Assembly (NCBI GenBank): GCA_008931825.1
Contig: QXVZ01033540.1
Location: 1 to 25,541, forward strand
Length of the DNA stretch: 25,541 bases
Source: Phallusia fumigata
Taxonomy: Eukaryota > Chordata > Ascidiacea > Phlebobranchia > Ascidiidae
Reading direction: 5' to 3'
Under the pieces are notes generated by a model that saw only the letters and a list, made by a program, of their open reading frames with translations, had not been told where the DNA came from and did not search any database. Each line of letters begins with the position of its first letter. Position 1 is the stretch's first letter. This document shows, piece after piece, positions 1 through 9,565 of the stretch. Position numbers and translations under genes: made by a program.

Positions 1-850
1 CCCGCAATAAAAGGACTGCGGTTTATACCAAACATGTTTTTTCAATATTTTCTACAATCAGACTTGTCGTAAGTTCTTTTCGTTGGCGATAAACTTGGAA
101 GTTTTTGGCTGAAAAAAAAGTTTTTTTTCGAATTTCAACGAGCAATTAATTACAAACGTAACAGGCTGAAAATGTTGTCGTTCGTTAACACCATTTCGTA
201 TTAGGTAATTGGCATGCCAAACCAATCAGCTGCCACTTAAGGATTCGCGTCGCATTACGATTTGGTGTACGTTTCAGTTGCAAACATTTTTGTGTACGTT
301 TTAAGAAAACATCTCCGGTTTGTAAAATTCGCCACAAAAAATCGGAAAGGCAAACCAGCTTTAAAATTTATGTTACAGGGTGAAAAAAACGTTGATGTTC
401 GAGACGTTCTGTCGTGATTTTCGCGCTGTCCAGGGAATCATTCTACAGCAAGTGCCAAAAAAGTCGCCATTTTGGTTTGAATACTCTATAGCCGCTGGCT
501 ACCGTGCTTGATGAGGGCATGAAGGTTTGAACGTTATCATTATCCATCGCACGATAGTAACATTCCTTGGCGATCGATGTGCTCTTTGGCTCATTTGTTT
601 GTGCTTCAACAGGAGCCAGCTCGCTATTAGCACCTTGGGCTTACGACCCAAACGCTCCGTTATACTTTGGTGGCTACGATTAGTCGTGGTTCCGTCGTGT
701 TCCTAACGCCCTTCGACGCAAATTTTTGAGAAAAATGCCTTAATTGCGCTTGGCCCCGTTATCTTGACGTGTGTCGCTTAGCAGCGTAAATTATGGCGGA
801 TTAGGTCGCATTTTAATCACGGTTATAAGTGGCACAGCGATTCTGCACAA

Positions 851-1305
851 AACAACCAACGTTGTTTGTCCCGGCGTTGAAGCAACAAAAAAACGCTTTG
901 TGCGCGTTATGATTATGGAGTTCGGGTTGCAGTGAGGCAGTTTTGCTTTGGCCCCTATTGTAAAGCAAAACAGAATAAATGTACTTTCCGTGAGGGTGTG
1001 CTGGCGAGAATGACAATGCTGGCGGTTAGAGGTATTGGTCTTGGGTTGGGATTAAAACAAACCGTAAATACCACGCANAACAACCAACGTTGTTTGTCCC
1101 GGCGTTGAGGCAACAAAAAAACGCTTTGTGTGCATTATGGTTATGGAGTTTGGGTTACAGTGAGGCAGTTTTGCTTTTACCCCTATTGTAATGCAAAACA
1201 GAATAAATGTACTTTCTGTGAGGGTATGCTGGCGAGAATAACAATGCTGGCGGTTAGAGGTATTGGTCTTGGGTTGGGATTGAAACAGACCGTAAATACC
1301 ACGCA
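851..1305. repeat. Direct duplication around single n (1078)
   Basis: Bases 851-1077 and 1079-1305 are 227-base direct copies that meet at one n. By eye they differ at about 14 positions (roughly 6 percent) without indels. The second copy starts exactly after the n and the first ends exactly before it, as expected for two allelic contig ends that overlap but were joined end to end. I infer an assembly artefact rather than a biological tandem repeat. Confidence 0.85.
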
Positions 1306-1447
1306 AATAACCAGCGCATCCGCAATGCCGTGAATCTGTGTTCCGGTCGAGGCCAGGTGCCCTTCCTGCAAAAACTTTGGAAGCACGCATGTCGCGCGGA
1401 TACGAAAACTTTGCCACTCCGCCGTACGATGTTTCCAATTTGTGATT

Positions 1448-1786
1448 TTTGTTGAAAAAAAAAACACATGTGGCGATTGTCGTATGATGGGAGGGCTCGG
1501 GAAAATCACTGATTCTTTTCCTCCAACTAAATTGTTTTTTGTTGGTGTCATTAGGACGTTGACTACACCAAATTAATAATCCATACAGTTTAAACTTTGC
1601 ATGCTAAAAAGAATATGGCGTTTGTGAATGTTTAAAAAAAAAACAGGGACTATTGCCGTATGGTGTGAGTGAGTTAATTACGGATATTTATGGCCTTCCA
1701 GCTGGGCCGTTTATGTTCGAGTCATTAAGACGTTGACTACACCAAATTACCAATTCATACAGTTTAAGCTTTCCATGCTAAAAAGA
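1448..1786. repeat. Diverged tandem repeat, period about 174
   Basis: The segment 1547-1612 recurs at 1721-1786 with clear similarity over about 66 bases, both containing the core acgttgactacaccaaatta. Upstream of each copy lies an A-run followed by related sequence (from about 1448 and about 1630), so the repeat unit is probably about 174 bases. Unlike the other duplications in the window it has no n at the junction and is much more diverged, so it looks like an old genuine tandem duplication. Function unknown. Confidence 0.6.
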
Positions 1787-2512
1787 TATTGGGAGTTTTT
1801 TCCAACAATTCACCCTAAACTGAGCAGGACTTTTGATCCAATCTGCACGTTTTTTGTTCAGTTATTGTAAATTAAATGTTACACATCATACATGTTTTCT
1901 ATTGGAGTTGCTTTTCCTTGATCGCAATTGCTTTATTCCGTAATAAAGTCCTTCTGGTGCATTGTAAGAAATTAAAGTTTGGCCCAAGTTTACAGAAAAC
2001 ATTCTGGTTTCGATGAATCATTGGATTATCGCCGCAACGAACAATTAAATCGAGAGCGATGATGGCTGCCACCGCAGTTTAAAGGTCAACAGGCAATATG
2101 ATATGACTCACCGTAGGCTGTGTGTTGTGCCCACGAAAAAAATACCGCCTATCCGATGAGTTATCTGCAATATGGATGAGCGGTGGTACGATAGCCAGAA
2201 ATGCAACGTTGTGGGCGACAACGCAAGATGCGGACGGTTTTCAGCGCAGTTAAGTCGCAAAAATATAATAAGGCGGTACACCGGACGTGCTGCAGCAACC
2301 AGTGTGTGCGCATTGCCGGAGTTTAAACACGTTGGTCCGGTTGGATCGCATTTTTTTCGCCGGCGTGCATTTCCTCGCCTTATCGCTGCAAAGATAAAAA
2401 AGCTCGTAACGCTGTGACGTCATCACGGGTAGCGGCGACACCGGTAGCTGATATTCGCTGAATTTCGCGAAGCCTGCGGCGACGGAACAGGCAAACTGCT
2501 TGATGCCGGACG

Positions 2513-2813
2513 CGACAATGTTTGCGCCAATGCCGGAAAAGATTTCCCACGCGACATACCCACAACCAAGTAAAAACAACGTTTGCATGAGTTGACATCA
2601 CAACTTCGTCCTTGGTACAAATGCATCATATTGCCTTCAAGCTCATCGCAAAGTGAAGGCCGTCCCAGTNCGACAATGTTTGCGCCAATGCCGGAAAAGA
2701 ATTCCCGCTCGACAGCATACCCACAACCAAGTAAACAACGTCCACAACTTTGTCCTTTGTACAAATGCACCATATTGCCTTCAAGCTCATCGCAAAGTGA
2801 AGGCCGTCCCAGT
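2513..2813. repeat. Direct duplication around single n (2670)
   Basis: Bases 2513-2669 and 2671-2813 are direct copies abutting one n. They share both ends exactly but differ by substitutions and a net 14-base length difference in the middle (157 against 143 bases). This is the most diverged of the six n-joined pairs. It is still best explained as two haplotypes left unmerged. Confidence 0.8.
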
Positions 2814-3194
2814 CGAACGCGAAAGAATACTACAGTGCCGGGCGCATGCAGAGGACACAAACGTCTGTCTCAGAATAAAGTCGAAAAAGGTCAAGCGGAC
2901 GCATACCGGCCTCATTTGCATCTAAGATGGTGGTTTCTTATGCGTTGGTAGACGACTATGCTTTGAGCGTTACGATTGACCAACCTACTTGACCTTTACA
3001 AGCGTATTTGTGGCAATCGTTTTGCGGAAAATCCAACTTTTTATACACTCGCGGTTCATGCGCGTTTCACAGAATTTGCTCCAGTTGAACAGGTGTCCGG
3101 AAACCAGACATGCCATAAGTTAGAGTGAGTTTAAATCAAGTCTCCTGCTTCTTTTAGAAAGTGAAACCACGCAAGGTTCGCACATATGCTGGGT

Positions 3195-3200
3195 TTTATT
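3195..3200 (-). promoter_or_regulatory. Candidate GATB poly(A) signal
   Basis: TTTATT on the plus strand reads AATAAA on the minus strand, about 490 bases after the GATB stop codon. It is the first canonical hexamer I noticed downstream. The hexamer is common in AT-rich DNA, so it is only a candidate. Confidence 0.25.
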
Positions 3201-3685
3201 TCCTAAACGTGCAACAAAACCAAAATCAATCCTTGTACTTCATGATGTGGCCGCAAGACCTAAAACAAATACGGCACTGGCGCTATCTTGTGGGAGAACA
3301 ACACGGGCGCAAAAGTAGCTTAACACGCATAGCCTAAACAAATGCTCATTAGAAGGCATTTCCAAACAGAGGTAATACACCAGTTCTGTGCAAAAACTAC
3401 ACAAAGGCAAGGCGCTTAGAAGAAGTACAAACACGCAAACAACCAATGATCTCGCCTATCAAGCTTAGAGCGCAAAATATGACATTTTGAACTTTGGGTG
3501 TAAAGTACTGCTTGATACTTTCAACACCAGCCGCAGGTCAGGCTTTGCTACTTAGCTTTACTATACCAGTAGATATTTTACGCACGCTACAGGCATTTAA
3601 CGTGCAAGGCTCCGAGGAAACATTAAAACACCCCGCGACCACGTCTATTTTAGAACACTTGCCTTCAGGGGGTCAACCCAGCCTA

Positions 3686-6600
3686 CTATGAGTCCAAGTT
3701 CTTCAGTTTGGATATCACGACAGGAGTTACCGCTTTCTTTTTTGCTTTTCCCTTCGACAGTTTGGAAACAAGCATTCCAATCTGCCGCACGGTTGCAGTA
3801 TCGGGATCTTCCTGATTGAGATCCTTGAGGAAATCGGGATTTTCATCACTTAGTTGGGCGATTGCGCTATCGCAAAAACCACTTATGACGTCAACGTCGA
3901 CGATCCCGATCCAGTCGTTGTCCTTGACAATCTGAGAGAAAAAATACAAACAGAAAAATGACACAGTTGTATTCACAAACTGCAGTTTAGGGGTGGTTCA
4001 CAACACAAAGGGAGTGTGCTAATATGTAATGTTCGGCTATACGTACAGATTCTAAGGTTTCAAGATGCTAAGGAGTGTATTTAAAGTGCTCTGTCATGTC
4101 AGAAATAAACAAGGCACTTTACTGTTCCGAGGAGTCAGGTTATCATTTATTTCTGTGTAAAAATTTTATAAACAGGTCACTTTGTAACCATGTGCGTTTT
4201 GTTTCATTTAAAAATCGTTAAGATCAAAATTGACTTTCTTGCACAAACCTGTACTGGGGAGCGACTGTCGTGCAACGCCAATTCAAACGCTTCTTTGGAT
4301 TGAACCTGGTTAATGAGATTTTTCTGCTCCATTGTGAGTAAGTCGGCCAACTGCTCAGCTGCCACCTTACTGCGGGGGAAACATGCGAAATGTTAGTAAA
4401 TGCATTTTTTTGGTAAACTGATGACCACTGCCGTTTGCGCAGATCCATTTGTTTTAATCTTGTAATTTTAAACAAAACATAACGATACGAATTTTAACTT
4501 GGCATGTTGGTTTTGACATTACACAATCACACACCTATGTGTTGTATTTCAACGTACATGTATTTTCTGCATTCAACTATATCCAATTTTAATCAACAAT
4601 TGCTTTGTTTGCCTAAAATATGCATGACAACAACATCAAAACCCCTTTTGTGTATTCGTACACCTGTTGGAGGCGGAAAATTCGAGTGTGTGTTGAAGCG
4701 CCACTAGTTTTACTCGCATCCAGTTGAACACCAGAGTGGGTGAAAGGTCAGGCGCCCAGGACAAGACGTCATGATAATAAGTTGCGAGTTGTTTTTCCTG
4801 CAAAGGAAAACATTTGCTTCCGATACCACCCAAACAACATTACATAAAACGACATAAACCAGTGGTTCTCATTTTTTTGATACACTCTGCTTATTTTGGA
4901 ACTTTTCTTTCTCCCGTACTAGACAAGAAGTGACAAAAACTAACATTAAAAAGTTACTTAAACAGAAATACCTCACTTACCATACTTAACTATGAAGTGG
5001 AAAATCCTGGGAAATTTCTACCCCGTTGAAAAAGTGTACATGACGCTTAAGCGAAAAACTTGTACAAGGTTACGTTTCAAAAGAATTTGCAGTGTTTTCC
5101 GCTGTAACAGTCTAGTGGTTTGCGCTACTTGTGGTCCCTTGTGTTTCCCTAAGCAAAAACTGAAGCGGCATTGTCCCGACCAGTGGAACCCCGATGGGTT
5201 GTCCTAATTGACGTCACCGTTGTGAACATAACGCATTAAGGCTCAGGTCCCCTCCCTAGAAAAAAAATGCAACAAACTTACCAAAAGGAAATCAGCTTGT
5301 TTATGCTGCAATCTATGTGTTTGCATCAAAATTTCACGCAGTTTCCCAGGTACCATTGGCATCTTACGTTTCAACTCATCCACGTTAATAAAGTTTCTGA
5401 AATGAATGCATAATTAGACAAACACTCAAGCAATGAGCCCCAGCTTTTCACAACAAATTTTTAATCATCCTTTTTTTCAATAAAACTAAAATATATTTGA
5501 CTTTCATTAGCAAAACCCAAGTGTAATAAGTTAGGTAAAACATGGTGAAAACTGCCCAAACCTGTCAGAATCATTGGGAGCATTTTGATCTGTGTATAAT
5601 GTTAAAGGTGGAAGATTAGGTTCAGGCATAAACCGGTAATCCTGTTTTTCCTCTTTCTCCCGCATTGAAACAGTTATTCTGTGATGCAAACAACAGTAAT
5701 TCATAGAAAGTTAAAGCAGATCTGGAAGGGAAAAACGGCACTGTACTTTTTCACAGGATCGTATGATCTGGTCTCCTGTTCAACTTTTCCACCATCTTTA
5801 AGAATTTGAATTTGCCTACGGATTTCATATTCTAATCCAAACAAAAAACAACTTAAAGAAGGTACTGAAGAGATACAACAAAGAAGGCCAGTACGGCTAC
5901 TGCAAAGACCTAACTTAATTAGAGTTATTAATTGCAAAGTCATGGACTGAGACTTGTTGGTTAAAAAACTTGACTTGTGAGTATAATATTGCTAACGCCA
6001 TGCATACTCATTTTCCAACTGCAGATGTAACTACAAACTACACATGTTAAACTAAAAGAAAGATTTTGTGCAATAGAAAAACTGACCAATCGCTGCATGA
6101 AGATATGAAATCCCACTGATATTTTTAACTTCTGCTCTAGTTCCAGGTTTTTCCCCTTTTTTCTTCATTGATAAATTGAGATCCACCCGCAGTTGACCCT
6201 CTACCAATGACAAAAATTGTCTTTGGTTTGCAAAATGAGAACAAATCTACAAAAGGTTTAAGTTTACCTTGCATTTTTCCATCACATGTACCAAGAAGTT
6301 GAAGTGTCATCTGTAGTTCCTTCACAAAAGAACAGGTATCNAAAACCCAAGTGTAATAAGTTAGGTAAAACATGGTGAAAACTGCCCGAACCTGTCAGAA
6401 TCATTGGGAGCATTTTGATCTGTGTATAATGTTAAAGGTGGAAGATTAGGTTCAGGCATAAACCGGTAATCCTGTTTTTCCTCTTTCTCCCGCATTGAAA
6501 CAGTTATTCTGTGATGCAAACAACAGTAATCATAGAAAATTAAAGCAGATCTGGAAGGGAAAAATGGCACTGTACTTTTTCACAGGATCATATGATCTGG

Positions 6601-8466
6601 TCTCCTGTTCAACTTTTCCACCATCTTTGAGAATTTGAATTTGCCTACGGATTTCATATTCTAATCCAAACAAAAAACAACTTAAAGAAGGTACTGAAGA
6701 GATACAACAAAGAAGGCCAGTACGGCTACTGCAAAGACCTAACTTAATTAGAGTTATTAATTGCAAAGTCATGGACTGAGACTTGTTGGTTAAAATACTT
6801 GACTTGTGAGTATAATATTGCTAACGTCATGAATACTCATTTTACAACTGCAGATGTAACTACAAACTACACATGTTAAACTGAAAGAAAGATTTTGTGC
6901 AATAGAAAAACTGACCAATCGCTGCATGAAGATATGAAATCCCACTGATATTTTTAACTTCTGCTCTAGTTCCAGGTTTTTCCCCTTTTTTCTTCATTGA
7001 TAAATTGAGATCCACCCGCAGTTGACCCTCTACCAATGACAAAAATTGTCTTTGGTTTGCAAAATGAGAACAAATCTACAAAAGGTTTAAGTTTACCTTG
7101 CATTTTTCCATCACATGTACCAAGAAGTTGAAGTGTCATCTGTAGTTCCTTCACAAAAGAACAGGTATCATCAACACCAGTCAAATCTGGATTGGTCACA
7201 ATTTCCAGCAGACCGACATCTATAGAAGTTTCATAGTGTAAGCAATCAGCATTTAAATTTTTTCCCATGTCATTCTTATTTTCAAAACTTGAAAGTCTTA
7301 ATGCCATGATGAGATATAAAAACTCACTGGTATTTTGTCTGATAAAGCTGTTTATGTTATATTTGGGAACTGTGCCACTTTAACTTACTTGCTCTATTAA
7401 GGTCAATATATGTGTAGTTTGTCGAGTCATCATGCAAACTTTTTCCACTATCCTGCTCCAACTGGATTTGCTGAATGTGGACTGTCTTCATTTTCTTCCC
7501 AGATGACAGGGGAAATGAAAATGTTCCATTTACAGCAATAGGACATCGCTGCTGAGTGATCTGGTAACCTTGCTACATGCAGGTTTAGTTTTTTTAGCAA
7601 ATACTGTTTACCCTTAACATCCCACAAAAAATGAACTTACTGGTGTATCTGCATAAAAGTAGTGCTTTCTGTCAAAGTGGGATTGCATGTTAAGTTTGCA
7701 GTTGAGAGCCAAGGCTGTATAAACTGCTGCTTCAACACACCTTTTGTTAAGAACCTTTACAAACAAACAAGGACTAAATACATACAGCTCATTTTGTACA
7801 TTTAGATAGGATTTGCAGGCTTAGATATGTGTAGTGTGGTATATAGGTGTGGGGTTATGGTAATTGTAAGTGATTCTTTTTTTACATGGGACTGGATAGT
7901 ATCCAAAGGCAAACTAACTTGATCAGAAAAAAACAACTATTTATGTGCAGTAACAAAATCTTAAAATTTTGTGGTGCACCATAGATACAATTCTCTGTTA
8001 ATGACACATTTTCTTGTCTACATGATGAGATACAATCACGACTTACAGGCAAAGTTCCTGGAATTGATGCATCAAAATTGGACACTAAAGAATTTGTGGG
8101 AGCCATAAACTTATTTTCCGAAGCCGAAAATAACTTTGAATTTGACTTTATTTGAGCATGGATTTCCAAGCCAATCACAGGAGACAGGTCAGCTGTATCA
8201 GCAACTTTTCTAAAAAAATCTTAGCATTAAAATCACAGTATCTTGCTCTGGTTAGACAATTAAAAAGCACAACGTTTAACCAAAATACCCAATGCACAAC
8301 TACCTTTTTAAATGCTATTAACATGGTTACTAAATGAGAACAAATTCGACCAGTACAGTTAAAAAAGGATCAAAACGTACCTCCATTCATCGAAGGTATC
8401 CGCGACTTGAGTTGACGACCAGCAGCGGTGGGCCACTTTTGTCCAAGATCGTACCCGTGGTAACAT
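3686..8466 (-). CDS. GATB: Glutamyl-tRNA(Gln) amidotransferase subunit B, mitochondrial
   Basis: GatB is the tRNA-binding and kinase subunit of the GatCAB complex, which converts Glu-tRNA(Gln) to Gln-tRNA(Gln) in mitochondria. I place twelve exons: 8381-8466, 8047-8209, 7641-7754, 7389-7572, 7097-7219, 6916-7029, 6576-6660, 6392-6508, 5282-5396, 4664-4797, 4249-4369 and 3686-3931. All have GT/AG borders and compatible phases, giving 533 residues (human about 557). Residues 1-29 are basic and Ser/Arg-rich, like a mitochondrial presequence. Family motifs are VIGLEIHAQ at 40-48, DLNRA at 178-182 followed by [13 protein letters not shown] at 224-230 and [13 protein letters not shown] at 303-315. 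The C-terminal part resembles the GatB/YqeY tail domain and ends in a lysine-rich tail. A second copy of exons 6-8 (6087-6200, 5747-5831, 5562-5678) and a truncated exon 5 (6268-6340) lie in the unmerged duplication and should not be added to the protein. Confidence 0.93.
5512..7169. repeat. 829-base duplication of GATB exons at n (6341)
   Basis: Bases 5512-6340 and 6342-7169 are direct copies of about 829 bases meeting at one n. I count about ten substitutions and one single-base indel, roughly 1.3 percent. The two differences I found inside exon 7 are both synonymous, as expected for two functional alleles. The left copy contains truncated exon 5 and complete exons 6, 7 and 8 of GATB. The right copy contains complete exons 6, 7 and 8 and runs into complete exon 5. 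Read literally, the region would encode about 130 residues twice, which no GatB has. Confidence 0.92.
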
Positions 8467-8509
8467 AATTCGATTATTAGCTTTCAAACTCCACAAAATG
8501 TCTTTATTT

Positions 8510-8728
8510 GCACCAAATTACCAATAAATTGCAAACCATTATGTCTAAATCTAAACCTTTCCCGCTGCCATTCCTCAAAGCCCAAGAATATGGGGATTTC
8601 CCTTCAGAAAAAAGCATCNGCACCAAATTACCAATAAATTGCAAACCATTATGTCTAAATCTAAACCTTTCCCGCTGCCATTCCTCAAAGCCCAAGAATA
8701 TGGGGATTTCCCTTCAGAAAAAAGCATC
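8510..8728. repeat. Perfect 109-base duplication around n (8619)
   Basis: Bases 8510-8618 and 8620-8728 appear identical and are separated by one n. Identity together with the exact abutment to the n points to overlapping contig ends from the same haplotype or a conserved stretch. The pair lies about 45 bases upstream of the GATB start codon, so it doubles part of the presumed GATB promoter or leader. Confidence 0.9.
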
Positions 8729-8784
8729 GGAAACCAATTTTAATTTAAAAAATAAGGGGACGGTCCAAATTCCGTGCAGAACAC

Positions 8785-8983
8785 GGATGGCGGTACAGTA
8801 CGTTGGTACCACAAAAAAGGTACGTGGTACGCACAACTTAATAGGTACCGTACCGTTTTCTATCTTTTACAGTGGATGGCAGTACGGTACGGTGATACGC
8901 AGCAAGAATCATCATTAGGTACAGTAAGTTCTTCCTAACGAGGTACGTGCTCCGTACAACTGGTACGTACCGTACCGCCATCC
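8785..8983. mobile_element. GTAC-rich inverted-repeat element, MITE-like
   Basis: The left arm begins ggatggcggtacagtacg (8785) and the right arm, ending at 8983, is the reverse complement of nearly the same sequence (ggatggcggtacggtacg). A third partial copy, ggatggcagtacggtacgg, sits inside at about 8875. I count 15 GTAC tetranucleotides in about 200 bases, where fewer than one is expected by chance. The size, imperfect terminal inverted repeats and lack of coding capacity fit a non-autonomous transposable element. No target-site duplication was established. A regulatory array of palindromic sites is the alternative. Confidence 0.5.
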
Positions 8984-9532
8984 TTGGTGCAGAATAGTAA
9001 AAAAACAATGTTCATAATACGATGGCTTCATGTCTGGTTCAGGCAAAGCTTTCACAAAACAAACCTTTGACGAACATAATTGCCCAGTTGTTGGTTTCGG
9101 TTCTTAAACCAACATGATGCATTTAACTATTTTGTTTTTCTCATTTGGTGGCAAGCCTTTTATTATACAGCGAACATGGCGAGGAAGGACCGCAAACCCG
9201 CCTGCCCACAACATAACACGCTGCTGCGCGTATTAGAGCCACATATCGCACGAATTTTCGGTTCAAAAGTTCAAACAAACGTCACAATTACACGAAATAA
9301 GAGTTCGACAACGCAAAAGCAAATACACACAAGAAAACGTATTAGGGAGGAACTACAACATAGTATGTGGAGCGTATACATTTTCTATCGAAGCGCAGGC
9401 AATGGAACTGTCGACTGTGCAGTATCGAAAATCTGCGAATTGACACCTTATGCATAGACCACCTATAACACAGGGAACATAGTAAGTTAATTATGCCAGA
9501 AAATACGCTTTTCCCCAGGGCGCAACCAAGTC

Positions 9533-9538
9533 TTTAAT
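9533..9538 (-). promoter_or_regulatory. Candidate UBE3A poly(A) signal
   Basis: TTTAAT on the plus strand reads ATTAAA on the minus strand, 28 bases past the UBE3A stop codon. A canonical AATAAA (minus strand) also occurs at 9158-9163. Either could serve; the sequence alone does not decide. Confidence 0.25.
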
Positions 9539-9565
9539 TTGTTAACTCATGTACTTTAATCTACT

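Larger units (their letters stand above)
1..3685. other. Gene-free left flank
   Basis: I found no convincing coding region on either strand. The open frames here are short, overlap each other on both strands and match no family I know. The stretch is richer in CpG than the introns to its right. It contains two assembly-type direct duplications (851-1305 and 2513-2813) and an older diverged tandem repeat (about 1448-1786), listed separately. Its right end should include the 3' untranslated region of GATB. Confidence 0.6.
8467..9565. other. UBE3A-GATB spacer
   Basis: This spacer lies between the 3' end of UBE3A and the 5' end of GATB, both on the minus strand. It should contain the GATB promoter and 5' untranslated region, a 109-base unmerged duplication, a GTAC-rich inverted-repeat element and the UBE3A 3' untranslated region. 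A 93-codon plus-strand frame beginning at 9176 has a good start context but matches nothing I recognise. Confidence 0.5.

Noticed and set aside
851-1305. Possible satellite or CRISPR-like tandem repeat
   Set aside because: Only two copies occur and they meet exactly at an n, as at five other sites; assembly overlap explains it better.
1052-1551. Overlapping 122- and 128-codon minus-strand frames
   Set aside because: They run through an n and a duplicated contig end, differ in frame across the same bases and show no protein-family features.
4992-5207. 71-codon plus-strand frame with a zinc-finger-like CATCG...KRHC pattern
   Set aside because: It lies wholly inside GATB intron 9 on the opposite strand, lacks the second histidine of a C2H2 finger and has no neighbouring finger or linker. 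Chance is the simplest explanation.
5747-6340. A second, paralogous or pseudogene copy of GATB exons
   Set aside because: Divergence is only about 1.3 percent in introns and exons alike, exon changes are silent and the copy stops exactly at the n.
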